This document shows, piece after piece, positions 1 to 7,189 of a stretch of DNA of 12,290 nucleotides (its first letter is position 1; each line of letters starts with the position of its first letter). This DNA is from Treponema sp. (GTDB lineage: Bacteria; Spirochaetota; Spirochaetia; Treponematales; Breznakiellaceae). Made by a program: the position numbers and the translations under genes. The stretch spans positions 1 through 12,290 of the forward strand of contig JAITLF010000317.1 in assembly GCA_031278025.1 (NCBI GenBank), given 5' to 3'. The notes beneath the pieces are model-generated. The model ran no database searches. It saw only the letters and a list, made by a program, of their open reading frames with translations, and was not told the DNA's origin.

Positions 1-40
1 AGTTCCAGAAATGAGGTCTTGAAGTTCCGGACCCGGATGC

Positions 41-71
41 CCCGCCGCGTTCCCTTGCTGCCCCCGGCGGG
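41..71. terminator. possible hairpin terminator of an upstream gene
   Basis: CCCGCCG (41-47) pairs with CGGCGGG (65-71) around a 17-base loop, and GTTTCCCC follows. This could end transcription of a gene lying left of the window. The T-run is short and the loop large, and the hairpin overlaps the -35 proposed for the next gene, so it is a weak call. I see no coding sequence in bases 1-107. Confidence 0.3.
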
Positions 72-104
72 TTTCCCCTATGATAACCCCGGTTATTAAG
101 GAAG
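55..104 (+). promoter_or_regulatory. promoter, dyad and RBS of the metallophosphoesterase gene
   Basis: TTGCTG (55-60) and TATGAT (79-84) form a sigma70-type -35/-10 pair with an 18-base spacer. A dyad ATAACC-CC-GGTTAT (83-96) covers the expected transcription start and could be an operator. AAGGAAG (98-104) is the ribosome binding site just ahead of the ATG at 108. The promoter and dyad are inferred from sequence only. Confidence 0.45.
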
Positions 105-107
105 ATT

Positions 108-773
108 ATGCGGCTGGCCATAGGCGATGTTCACGGACGGGATTTCTGGAAACACTACATCCACGAGGATTTTACGGAATTCTATTTTGTGGGGGATTAT
201 TTTGACAGCTTCAACCGGCCCTTCAGCCGGCAATACCGGAACTTCAAGGAAATCTGCACATGGGCCGGGGAAGACGGGCGGATAAAACTCTGCCTGGGAA
301 ATCATGATTATCACTACCTGAAAAAGGTTACCGGCCAGCAGTATTCAGGCTATCAGCCCGCGCATCATCGCGAAATCTGCCGCATTCTGGAAGAAAACAT
401 CGATCTTCTTAAAGTCGTATATGTTACGGCGGATAATTACCTCATTTCGCACGCCGGGGTTTCGGCGTGGTTTATGAAGCGGATGAAAAAAGCCGGATAT
501 ACGGCGGTTGAAGATATCAACAGGGCATTCGCCAAAGACCGCGCCATCTTATCCTTTAACGGCCATAACCCTTTCGGGGACGACATCACGCAAAGCCCTA
601 TCTGGATCAGGCCGGCTTCCCTGGAAAAACAGCCCGCCCGCGGGTACCGGCAGATCGTCGGGCATACCCCCTCCGGCAGCATCAAAACGGTAACCCTCCC
701 GGATGCGCGGCGGGCGACGACGGCCATTACCTATATTGATACCGGCGACAGGGAATCAATTTACCGCTTCTAA
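108..773 (+). CDS. calcineurin-like metallophosphoesterase (PPP-type phosphatase)
   Basis: This 221-residue protein carries the full metallophosphoesterase motif series. GDVHG lies at residues 6-10, with metal ligands Asp7 and His9. GDYFD is at 29-33, GNHD at 64-67, SHAG at 114-117 and GHTPSG at 185-190. A SPIWIRP segment (163-169) resembles the S-P-x-W-x-R-P signature of bacterial PPP phosphatases related to PrpA/ApaH. The enzyme should be a soluble, cytoplasmic dimetal phosphoesterase. Its substrate (phosphoprotein, dinucleoside polyphosphate or other) cannot be told from the sequence. There is no signal peptide or membrane segment. The ATG at 108 is supported by AAGGAAG three bases upstream. 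The gene stands alone, convergent with the GH3 gene and sharing a hairpin with it. All metal-binding motifs are intact, so it is probably active. Confidence 0.9.
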   Translation: MRLAIGDVHGRDFWKHYIHEDFTEFYFVGDYFDSFNRPFSRQYRNFKEICTWAGEDGRIKLCLGNHDYHYLKKVTGQQYSGYQPAHHREICRILEENIDLLKVVYVTADNYLISHAGVSAWFMKRMKKAGYTAVEDINRAFAKDRAILSFNGHNPFGDDITQSPIWIRPASLEKQPARGYRQIVGHTPSGSIKTVTLPDARRATTAITYIDTGDRESIYRF

Positions 774-777
774 ATAA

Positions 778-805
778 AAAGCCCTCGCCGGCAGGGGAGG
801 GCTTT
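778..805. terminator. bidirectional rho-independent terminator
   Basis: AAAGCCCTC (778-786) pairs perfectly with GAGGGCTTT (797-805) over a 10-base loop. On the minus strand the stem is followed by TTTTTATTT, a good U-tract for ending the GH3 transcript. On the plus strand the tail is only CTTTCG. It lies between two convergent genes and probably serves both, more strongly the minus-strand one. Confidence 0.85.
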
Positions 806-843
806 CGTACTTACCGCGTTGCCGCGTTACCGCCGGGACATGC

Positions 844-2931
844 TCACTGCACCGTGATCTTCGCGGTTACCGGTTTTGCCGCGCCTTTCTCCAGGGCAGC
901 CGGAACCGGAGCGGCGCCGGCAGCGGTTACGGTATAGACGCCGGGAACCAGGACGCTTTCACCGGCTATGTTCACCGACTCGAAGGCCGGGGCGGGAAGG
1001 TCAAACGCCGCCTCCACCGTAGCGCCCGCGGGCACCGAAACCCGCCGGAAGGCTCTGAGGGAGGCGATGGGATCACCGGCATCCCGGTTCTCTTTGGCGA
1101 TGTAGATTTGAATCGCTTCGACGGCGTCAACCTTTCCGGTATTGGTAAGCGCGGTTTTGACCGTTACGCTCCCGCCGGCGGCAATGCTGCCGGCCGAGAG
1201 CGTCAGGGAATCGAAGCGGAACGTCGTATAAGAAAGACCGAAGCCGAAGGGATACTGGGGTTTCTTTTCCATGTAGCGGTAGGTGCGCCCCGTCATGGCG
1301 TAGTCTTCATAGGGAGGAAGCTGATCCGTGGAAGCCGGGAAGGTGATGGGCAGCTTCCCGGAGGGAACCACGTCTCCAAAGATGATGTCCGCCACCGCGG
1401 CGCCTCCCTGTTCGCCGGGATACCAGGCAAAGAGGACGGCGTCGGCTATGTCTTCGGGGAAGGCGATGGGGCTTCCGCCGGTGAGTACGAGGATCACCTT
1501 CTTGCCCGCGGCTTTGATTCTCCGCAGGGCGTCAAGCTGCCAGGGCGGAAGCTCGATAGCATCCCGGTCGCCGTTGGAATCGGAAGCGACGGCGTCCCCT
1601 TCTTCGCCTTCCATGATGCCGTCCAGCCCGAACACGGCGATAACCACATCGTCCTGGGGGGCGACGCCGAAGGCGGCCGTGGAAGGATGATTTGCCTCGT
1701 ACATCAGGGAACCCATACGGTATTCCAGGGAGACGGCGTACTTGGTCCGGGTCTTTTCGACCAGGCCCTCAAGGATCGTTACCAGATGGGGGCTCATGCC
1801 GTAGTAATTTGCCAGCAGGGTATGGGGATTTGCCGCGCCGGGACCGGTTACCAGGATGCGTTTGCCCGAATCGTCCAGGGGCAACAGGTTGTTGTCGTTC
1901 TTGAGGAGGACGATGGATTTCCGGGCCGCTTCCAGGGCGAGCAGGCGGTGCTTTTCGCTGTTGATGATCTCCCGGCCCAGCGTGCCGTAGGGGCTCTGTT
2001 CCGGGGGATCGAACATGCCCAGCTTCATCCGGGTACGGAGGAGCCGGGTAAGGGCGGTGTTGATGGCTTCTTCGGTAACAAGCCCCTGCTTATAAGCGAC
2101 GGTCAGCATAGGGTAGGTACAGCCGCAGTTGAGATCGCACCCGGCATTGAGGGCTTTTGCGGCGGATTCTTCCGGCGAGGAGGTAACCTTGTGGTTCGCG
2201 TGGAAGTCCCGGATGGCCCAGCAGTCGGAAACGACGTGGCCTTTGAACTGCCATTTGCCCCGGAGTATCTCCTTGAGGAGCAGGGGGCTGCCGCTACAGG
2301 GTTCCCCCAGGGTGCGGTTGTACGCGCCCATCACGGCCTCTACCCCGTTTTCCACCAGGACCTTGAAGGCCGGCAGGTAGGTCTCCCACAGGTCCTTGGG
2401 AGAAACCCGGGCGTCGAACACATGGCGCAGTTTTTCCGGCCCCGAGTGGACCGCAAAATGTTTGGCGCATGCCGCAAGCTTGAGGTTTTCCGGGTCGTCT
2501 CCCTGGAGCCCCTTCATAAAGGCAAGCCCTATGCGGCCTGTAAGGTACGGGTCTTCGCCGTAGGTTTCCTGCCCCCGGCCCCAGCGGGGGTCCCGGAAGA
2601 TATTGATGTTCGGGGTCCAGAAGGTAAGGCCCCAGTACTGCTTCCGGTTCCCCATCTTTACCGCCTCGTTGTACTTGGCACGGGCCTCATCGGCTATCGC
2701 GGAAGCCGTTTCGCGGACAAACGCCTCGTCAAAGGTCGCCGCCAGCGCTATGGCCTGGGGAAACACCGTGGCAAACCCCGCACGGGCAACTCCATGGAGA
2801 CATTCGTTCCACCAGTTATATTCGGGTATCCCCAACCGTTCTATGGCGGGGCTCTCGTAGGAAAGTTGAGAAACTTTTTCCTCCAGCGTCATCTTAGAGA
2901 CAAGGTCCTGAATATGTTCTTCCCTGGTCAT
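844..2931 (-). CDS. glycoside hydrolase family 3 beta-xylosidase/beta-glucosidase
   Basis: This 695-residue GH3 exo-glycosidase should remove beta-linked xylose or glucose from the non-reducing ends of oligosaccharides. The N-terminal barrel contains WWNECLHGVARAG (40-52), TFWTPNINIFRDPRWGRGQE (103-122) and KHFAVHSGPE (157-166). The nucleophile is Asp236 in VSDCWA. The second domain (about 335-535) carries the candidate acid/base glutamates 441 and 443 in IMEGEEGD. A fibronectin-III-like domain closes the protein (about 570-680). WWNECLHG, TFWTPN and the E-x-E pattern are closest to the BxlB/Xyl3 xylosidase branch, but specificity needs assay. There is no signal peptide, so the enzyme is probably cytoplasmic and acts on imported oligosaccharides. 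AAGGAGT (2939-2945) sits seven bases before the ATG. The gene is monocistronic and ends at the shared terminator. Confidence 0.93.
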   Translation of the reverse strand: MTREEHIQDLVSKMTLEEKVSQLSYESPAIERLGIPEYNWWNECLHGVARAGFATVFPQAIALAATFDEAFVRETASAIADEARAKYNEAVKMGNRKQYWGLTFWTPNINIFRDPRWGRGQETYGEDPYLTGRIGLAFMKGLQGDDPENLKLAACAKHFAVHSGPEKLRHVFDARVSPKDLWETYLPAFKVLVENGVEAVMGAYNRTLGEPCSGSPLLLKEILRGKWQFKGHVVSDCWAIRDFHANHKVTSSPEESAAKALNAGCDLNCGCTYPMLTVAYKQGLVTEEAINTALTRLLRTRMKLGMFDPPEQSPYGTLGREIINSEKHRLLALEAARKSIVLLKNDNNLLPLDDSGKRILVTGPGAANPHTLLANYYGMSPHLVTILEGLVEKTRTKYAVSLEYRMGSLMYEANHPSTAAFGVAPQDDVVIAVFGLDGIMEGEEGDAVASDSNGDRDAIELPPWQLDALRRIKAAGKKVILVLTGGSPIAFPEDIADAVLFAWYPGEQGGAAVADIIFGDVVPSGKLPITFPASTDQLPPYEDYAMTGRTYRYMEKKPQYPFGFGLSYTTFRFDSLTLSAGSIAAGGSVTVKTALTNTGKVDAVEAIQIYIAKENRDAGDPIASLRAFRRVSVPAGATVEAAFDLPAPAFESVNIAGESVLVPGVYTVTAAGAAPVPAALEKGAAKPVTAKITVQ

Positions 2932-2938
2932 GGCAGAT

Positions 2939-2970
2939 ACTCCTTCACGTGAATTTCAGACAGTATATCA
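2939..2970 (-). promoter_or_regulatory. extended -10 promoter, palindrome and RBS of the GH3 gene
   Basis: On the minus strand TGATATACT (2962-2970) is an extended -10 (TG-n-TATACT). No good -35 is visible at the usual distance. The expected 5' leader contains a perfect palindrome, TTCACGTGAA (2944-2953). It overlaps the Shine-Dalgarno AAGGAGT (2939-2945), so a bound protein there could affect transcription or translation. Assignment is by pattern only. Confidence 0.45.
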
Positions 2971-3059
2971 TGGCCGGTCCCCGTGTACCAGGAGTTTGCG
3001 GGATCGAGGACCTCTAATCGCGTATTCCCGTATACCCTACGTGGGTTCACCTGGGTTTA

Positions 3060-3070
3060 ATGAGACTCAT
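3060..3070. promoter_or_regulatory. 11-bp palindrome in the divergent intergenic region
   Basis: ATGAG-A-CTCAT is a perfect dyad about 45 bp upstream of the -35 of the binding-protein gene and about 90 bp behind the GH3 promoter. It is placed where an activator or repressor could act, but is short enough to be chance. Confidence 0.25.
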
Positions 3071-3112
3071 GTATCCGCAAAGGGTTAAATTGCCGAAAAT
3101 CGTAAATCGCTC

Positions 3113-3175
3113 TTGACCAAGCCTGCGGCCCTGCTATACTATCATACCTAGTAATATACTATGAATTATAGGAGG
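3113..3175 (+). promoter_or_regulatory. promoter/operator P1 and RBS of the substrate-binding protein gene
   Basis: TTGACC (3113-3118) and TATACT (3135-3140) are separated by 16 bases. Three five-base elements follow, TACTA (3137-3141), TAGTA (3149-3153) and TACTA (3157-3161), making two nested dyads with 7- and 3-base gaps over and after the -10. A repressor bound here would block polymerase. AGGAGG (3170-3175) is a strong ribosome binding site five bases before the ATG at 3181. The whole block from the -35 to ATGAAT (3161-3166) is repeated at the permease-operon promoter on the other strand (8018-8071). Confidence 0.8.
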
Positions 3176-3180
3176 ATTTT

Positions 3181-4212
3181 ATGAAAAAAGTGTTCTGTAT
3201 GTTAGCGGTCCTTACGGTTTTTTCCGCCGCCCTGTGGGCCGGCGGAAAAAAAGATGAAACTCCGGCCCCCGCCGCCCAGCAGTCAGGCCCGGTCTTATCG
3301 GGCAAGAAGGTCATCGTGGCGGATGCCAACTCCACCCATCACCTTAACCTCTACGTGGCCTACGAAAAGGGTCTTTTTGCCAAGCGGGGGCTGGAAGTCG
3401 ATATACAGCAGACCAGCTCCGGGGTTGCGGCGGTAGTCGGCGGGGAAGCGGATATCGTGTTTAACTGCCCCACCGGGGTCATTACCCCCATTGCCAAGGG
3501 CCAGAACATCATCATCATCGGCCAGGTCAAGATTCCCTGTACTTCGGTGCTGGTGGTTCCGGCGGACGCTCCCTACAAGACCCCCGCCGATCTTAAGGGG
3601 CAGCAAATCGCCGGCCTTTCCACCACCTGCTGCGCGGTGATCCTCATCAGGGATGCCCTGCGGAACCAGTACGCCACGGATTTTGAGCTGGTAACCCTGG
3701 CCCCCGGCGCGGCCATTGCCGCCCTGGACGCCGGCCAGGTGAAGGGCGCCATTCTGGAGGAACCCTTCGTGGCGCTGGCCCTCCTCGCCAAAGACGCCCA
3801 GGGAAGGCCCCGGTACAAGACCCTGTTCAACGGCGAGTCCGACGCCGACGGCGACGGCAGGAACGATCCCAATCTTGCCGGAGAGAATCCCCCGTGCCGG
3901 ACCATCAACGCCAACAAGGACTTCCTGGCGGCCAGGCTGGACGACGCCAAGGTCTTCATTGAGGCGATTGCCGAGGCGGACCAGCTGATTCTGGCCAACC
4001 CGGCAGCCGCCGACATCGTGGATATTGCCGTGAAATACGTGTCCGTCGACCGGCAAGCCATCATCAACAGCAATCCTAAACTGGGCTTTACCACCCAGCT
4101 TGCGACGGACCAGCTTAAAGGCTATGCCGACGCCCTGGTGCGCCAGGGTACCATCGAAACGAATCCCGGCGACGCGCTCTTTGCCCCGCAATTTAAGGGC
4201 ATAACCTGGTAG
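3181..4212 (+). CDS. ABC transporter substrate-binding protein, NMT1/NitT-TauT family
   Basis: This 343-residue exported protein should capture a small solute in the periplasm for the ABC transporter encoded at 6271-8023. The signal peptide has a basic start, a hydrophobic core (residues 5-19) and a likely signal peptidase I site after Ala20 (ALWA-GG). No lipobox cysteine is present. The mature part has family features: YVAYEKGLFAKRGLEVDI (58-75), GEADIVFN (88-95), a helix-start loop at TTCCAV (148-153) and GAILEEPFVAL (189-199). Two features are odd. A D-x-D-x-D-G-x-x-D loop (221-229) resembles the calcium-binding loop of thrombospondin type 3 repeats. Five cysteines lie in the mature chain (96, 120, 150, 151, 239), two of them vicinal. 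The substrate is unknown; nitrate, sulfonates, thiamin-pyrimidine precursors and others are used in this family. It shares a promoter/operator block with the permease operon. Confidence 0.88.
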   Translation: MKKVFCMLAVLTVFSAALWAGGKKDETPAPAAQQSGPVLSGKKVIVADANSTHHLNLYVAYEKGLFAKRGLEVDIQQTSSGVAAVVGGEADIVFNCPTGVITPIAKGQNIIIIGQVKIPCTSVLVVPADAPYKTPADLKGQQIAGLSTTCCAVILIRDALRNQYATDFELVTLAPGAAIAALDAGQVKGAILEEPFVALALLAKDAQGRPRYKTLFNGESDADGDGRNDPNLAGENPPCRTINANKDFLAARLDDAKVFIEAIAEADQLILANPAAADIVDIAVKYVSVDRQAIINSNPKLGFTTQLATDQLKGYADALVRQGTIETNPGDALFAPQFKGITW

Positions 4213-4252
4213 CAAAGCCGCAGCGGATGACTGATTAGAAAACAAGGGGGTT

Positions 4253-4281
4253 CCCGCCGGGTTTTCCGTGAACCCGGCGGG
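4253..4281. terminator. strong GC-rich hairpin, probable bidirectional terminator
   Basis: CCCGCCGGGTT (4253-4263) pairs perfectly with AACCCGGCGGG (4271-4281) over a 7-base loop, 41 bases after the binding-protein stop codon. There is no T-run after the stem on the plus strand (TATAAAACC), and only a delayed TTGTTTTC on the minus strand. It may therefore stall or process RNA instead of acting as a classic intrinsic terminator. Confidence 0.55.
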
Positions 4282-4458
4282 TATAAAACCTTCCCGGTCC
4301 TGCCGGAAATTGCTTTCCCCGCCGCCTTTTTGATAATCCGGAAACAGCCCGATCCATAGCGGGCGCTTCATTCCCCTTAAGAACAGGTCCACATCGCCCT
4401 TGGGAAGCGGTTCCGGAAGTTTCCGGGGCAGGTCCGGGACGTTGAGAGACCGGTCTGC

Positions 4459-4584
4459 GGCTTGCAAGGAGCGGTGTACGGCTTGTAACCCCGGGTGTAC
4501 GCGCCGCAAAAATGGTTTTGCGGGTTATAAAAGTGGGTTTGCGAGACGTAAAAGTGGGTTTACGAGTTGTAACCCCAGGGGCGG
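4459..4584. repeat. degenerate 21-bp tandem repeat, six units
   Basis: Units run 4459-4479, 4480-4500, 4501-4521, 4522-4542, 4543-4563 and 4564-4584. The consensus is near G-G-G-T-T-G-T-A-A-A-A-G-T-G-G-G-T-T-T-G-C. The AA at unit positions 8-9 is in all six. Units 4 and 5 are closest to each other; units 2 and 6 share TTGTAACCCC. A weaker seventh unit can be argued for at 4438-4458. The 21-base period keeps frames open on both strands as seven-residue repeats (minus: Ser/Thr-Arg-Lys-Pro-Thr-Phe-Thr-like; plus: Lys-Ser-Gly-Phe-Ala-like). I cannot tell whether it is ever translated. Confidence 0.8.
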
Positions 4585-4715
4585 AATCAAAAAACCCACC
4601 GCCGCCCATGAACGATCAGCTTTGCTCATGCACGTCCGGCACCCGGCGTCAATTCGGGTAACGCCCGTATCGCGGACTTCCTTCTCTTTGCCTTTGCCGC
4701 AGGATATACCGCCAA

Positions 4716-5300
4716 TCACTCTATCCACAGTTCCACGTCCTTTGAAGCCCCCATATACCGTTCATTGCCGGGGAAAACAAGGGTAACGCGGTATTGCCCC
4801 CTGCCGCCGGGAGGAGACGCAAGCGCGGCGCCGGCGGCAAAATACGTAACAACCAGGGGCGGGGTTACCGGCGGCTCGGTACGGGCGGTGATTTCCTTCG
4901 GCCCGCCGTCATAGCTAACGCGCTGGACCGGATCGGCAACAATGGAAACAAACGCCTTTTGGATGTGGTACTCAATCTTGATATTCTTACCCCGCCGGTA
5001 TCCGCCGCCCGCCGGCCGTTCGATCCGGGCATAATAATCGCCTACCTCAACGGGCGCTTCGCCGCTGCCGTTCAGGCCCTCCTCTAAATCTTTTTCGGAT
5101 CTGAAATAGGTAACGATAAAGGGGGGAACGTCCGCTTTCGCGGCGAGAACCGCAACCGGCTGGTTCCTGCCGGTATACTGGGTATGCTGATAGGTGGCGG
5201 AGGTGATGATGGGCGCTTCTTCCAGGCCCCCGTCTTTTGACGCGCAGGAACCGAGCAACAGCGCCGGCAGCAACGGGATGAGGAACCGCGCCTGAGTCAT
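4716..5300 (-). CDS. lipoprotein with two Ig-like (MBG-type) repeats
   Basis: This predicted lipoprotein has 194 residues. The N-terminus [19 protein letters not shown] ends in a lipobox (LGSC), so the mature protein should be lipid-anchored at Cys19. Two related domains follow, about residues 32-110 and 111-194. They are aligned by PPFIVTYF and PPLVVTYF and by a YTG/YDG motif at the start of each. This pattern resembles MBG-type bacterial Ig-like beta domains, but the match is by eye. There are no catalytic motifs; a structural or binding role in the periplasm or at the surface is most likely. The start at 5300 is chosen over upstream in-frame codons (the frame opens at 5414) because it gives a complete signal peptide and an ATGA overlap with the cysteine synthase stop, which implies translational coupling. 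It is the last gene of the ABC/cysteine synthase operon. Confidence 0.75.
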   Translation of the reverse strand: MTQARFLIPLLPALLLGSCASKDGGLEEAPIITSATYQHTQYTGRNQPVAVLAAKADVPPFIVTYFRSEKDLEEGLNGSGEAPVEVGDYYARIERPAGGGYRRGKNIKIEYHIQKAFVSIVADPVQRVSYDGGPKEITARTEPPVTPPLVVTYFAAGAALASPPGGRGQYRVTLVFPGNERYMGASKDVELWIE

Positions 5301-6259
5301 TCGTCCAGATCCGAAAGCTGGGTGGACAGATACCGCTCCCCGGAGTCCGGGAGGATCGCCACGATGGTTTTGCCCCGGCTTTCGCTCCGGGCGGCGATCT
5401 TGAGGGCGGCCCACAGGGCGGCGCCTGAGGAAATGCCCGCAAGGATTCCCTCGGTACGGGCCAGGGTGCGGGAGCTGCCAAAGGCATCTTCATTGGTTAC
5501 CCGGACTATCTCGTCAATGACGGAACGGTTCAGCACCTTGGGGATAAAGCCCGCGCCTATACCCTGGATGCGGTGCGGCCCCGCCAGGCCGCCCGAAAGG
5601 ACCGGCGAGGCGTCGGGTTCTACGGCCACGATTTTTACCGCGGGTTTCCGCCCTTTAAGCACTTCTCCCACGCCGGTGATGGTGCCGCCGGTCCCCACGC
5701 CGGCCACAAAAACATCCACCCCGCCTTTGGTGTCGGCCCAAATCTCTTCTGCGGTAGTCAGGCGGTGTACTTCGGGATTGGCGGGGTTGTCGAATTGCAG
5801 GGGCATATAGCCGCCGGGAATACGGCCCGCCAGTTCTTCCGCCTTTTGAACGGCCCCCTTCATCCCCGACTTGCCGGATGTAAGCGCCACTTCCGCGCCG
5901 AGCATCCGGGCCAGTTTCCGCCGTTCCACCGACATGGTTTCCGGCATAGTCAGGATGAGCCGGTAGCCTCTGGCGGCGCAGGCAAACGCCAGGCCTATGC
6001 CGGTGTTGCCCGATGTGGGTTCAATCACCGTACCGCCGCTTTTCAGTTTGCCCTCCCGCTCCGCCGCGTCCAGCATGGCCGCCCCGATGCGGTCTTTAAC
6101 GCTGGCCATGGGGTTAAAGGCTTCTACCTTTACCAGCACGGTGCCCGGCAGGTCTTTCCCCATTTTCCGCAGCCGAACGAGCGGCGTATTCCCGCGGGCC
6201 GCAATGATGGTGTCGAGAATCGCCCCCCGGCAAGGGGCCTTCTCCTGTTGTTCGTTCAT
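5297..6259 (-). CDS. cysK: cysteine synthase (O-acetylserine sulfhydrylase)
   Basis: This 320-residue PLP enzyme of fold type II should make L-cysteine from O-acetylserine and sulfide in the cytoplasm. The PLP lysine is Lys55 in NPMASVKDR. The substrate loop TSGNTG is at 82-87, the phosphate-binding GVGTGGT at 187-193, GISSGA at 275-280, and the C-terminal [10 protein letters not shown] at 304-313. Length and motifs are typical of CysK/CysM; nothing marks it as a cystathionine beta-synthase (no C-terminal CBS domains). AGGAG (6265-6269) precedes the ATG. It starts 11 bases after the ABC ATPase stop and overlaps the next gene by ATGA, so it belongs to the operon. Its place between a transporter and a lipoprotein suggests that uptake of a sulfur compound and cysteine synthesis are switched on together, an inference from context. 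Confidence 0.92.
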   Translation of the reverse strand: MNEQQEKAPCRGAILDTIIAARGNTPLVRLRKMGKDLPGTVLVKVEAFNPMASVKDRIGAAMLDAAEREGKLKSGGTVIEPTSGNTGIGLAFACAARGYRLILTMPETMSVERRKLARMLGAEVALTSGKSGMKGAVQKAEELAGRIPGGYMPLQFDNPANPEVHRLTTAEEIWADTKGGVDVFVAGVGTGGTITGVGEVLKGRKPAVKIVAVEPDASPVLSGGLAGPHRIQGIGAGFIPKVLNRSVIDEIVRVTNEDAFGSSRTLARTEGILAGISSGAALWAALKIAARSESRGKTIVAILPDSGERYLSTQLSDLDE

Positions 6260-6270
6260 AAATTCTCCTG

Positions 6271-7167
6271 CTATATCGAATAATCCGCTTCCTGGTTGAT
6301 ATCGTACTGGAACATCGCCAATATACGCTCCTGAATTTCCACCAGTTCCGCATCCGTCCTGGCCCGCGGACGCCGTACCCGTACCGGAATGCGATTGCGG
6401 ATCGTTCCCGGGCCAGGGGAGAAGACTATCACCTCATCGGAAAGATAGACCGCTTCCTGGGTGTCGTGGGTTACGAGGATCACGGTGATGGGGCTTCCGG
6501 TCCTGCCGGTCTCGTCCCAGAGCCGCAGCAATTCGTCCTGGAGCTTTTCCCGTGTCAGGGCATCCACCGCAGCAAAAGGCTCATCCATGAGGATGATCTT
6601 CGGCCCCACCGAGAGGGCCCGCGCCAGGGCCAGGCGCTGGCGCATGCCTCCTGAAAGCTGGGAGGGGTATTTATGGGCCGAGGCGGCAAGATCCACCTTA
6701 TGTAAATAGAAAAGAGCCTTCTCTTCGATCTCCCGCTTTTTAGTCCGCCCGGAGGAACGCAGCTTGAGGGCAAAGGCCACGTTTTGCAAGGCCGTCATCC
6801 AGGGAAAGACCGCGTAGTCCTGAAAGATCATGGCGATGTCATGCTTGGGCCGGTCCCGGAACACGCCGTTGGCCAGCGGCGAGATAAAGCGGTACCGCCT
6901 GCGATAGGCAATCTGTTCCTTGCGGGTCGCGGGCAGGGGTTCCAGAACCAGCTTGCCGTCTATATGGATAGTCCCGTCCGTCGGGGCCTGGAGGCCCGCG
7001 AGAATTTCGAGGAAGGTTGATTTTCCGCAGCCCGAAGGCCCCAGGATAGAAACAATTTTTCCATCGGGGATGGTGAGGGACACGTTGAGGACAGCGGTAA
7101 GACCTTCGGCCAGCCCCTTATCGTTTACCACGGAAAAAAATTTGCCGATGCTTCTCGCTTCTATCAT
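6271..7167 (-). CDS. ABC transporter ATPase, NitT/TauT type
   Basis: This 298-residue ATPase should power the permease encoded just upstream. Walker [10 protein letters not shown] is at 43-51, the Q-loop Gln at 116 ([11 protein letters not shown]), the signature LSGGMRQR at 171-178, Walker B IILMDEP at 191-197, the D-loop around 202, and the switch His at 234 (VTHD). These are all intact, and the FPW after the Q-loop is typical of the nitrate/sulfonate/taurine branch. The stretch between Walker A and the Q-loop is longer than usual. An arginine-rich segment of about 25 residues (roughly 82-107) replaces the short loop seen in SsuB or TauB, which helps explain a length near 300 instead of about 255. 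A GGGAGAGGA ribosome site precedes the ATG. The gene lies 22 bases after the permease and 11 bases before cysK. Confidence 0.92.
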   Translation of the reverse strand: MIEARSIGKFFSVVNDKGLAEGLTAVLNVSLTIPDGKIVSILGPSGCGKSTFLEILAGLQAPTDGTIHIDGKLVLEPLPATRKEQIAYRRRYRFISPLANGVFRDRPKHDIAMIFQDYAVFPWMTALQNVAFALKLRSSGRTKKREIEEKALFYLHKVDLAASAHKYPSQLSGGMRQRLALARALSVGPKIILMDEPFAAVDALTREKLQDELLRLWDETGRTGSPITVILVTHDTQEAVYLSDEVIVFSPGPGTIRNRIPVRVRRPRARTDAELVEIQERILAMFQYDINQEADYSI

Positions 7168-7189
7168 GTCTGCCTGTCCTCTCCCGCCC

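Larger units (their letters stand above)
4213..4715. other. gene-free region between convergent transcripts
   Basis: About 500 bp separate the stop of the binding-protein gene from the stop of the lipoprotein gene. It holds a strong hairpin (4253-4281) and a 21-bp tandem repeat (4459-4584). Open frames exist on both strands (4235-4609 minus; 4400-4786 plus), but neither has a Shine-Dalgarno or a recognisable domain, and the plus-strand one runs antisense into the lipoprotein gene. I see no supportable gene. Confidence 0.6.

Noticed and set aside
1108..2952. 614-residue open frame on the plus strand opposite the GH3 gene
   Set aside because: It mirrors the GH3 gene, whose family motifs are unambiguous. 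The antisense frame has no domains, no ribosome site and a composition typical of a GC-rich shadow frame.
3295..4509. 404-residue minus-strand frame opposite the binding-protein gene
   Set aside because: It is antisense to a clear gene, has low-complexity Gly/Arg-rich sequence, and no recognisable domain.
4459..4584. CRISPR array
   Set aside because: Units are directly adjacent, 21 bp, degenerate and without spacers; no cas genes are present.
4235..4609. 124-residue minus-strand frame with Ser/Thr-Arg-Lys-Pro-Thr-Phe-Thr repeats
   Set aside because: The start has no Shine-Dalgarno, the other strand is open too because of the 21-bp period, and no domain or signal is present. Kept as a DNA repeat, not a gene.
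5301..5414. Longer lipoprotein start at 5414
   Set aside because: It would add Arg-rich residues in front of a complete lipoprotein signal peptide and overlap cysK by over 100 bases. The ATG at 5300 gives an ATGA junction instead.
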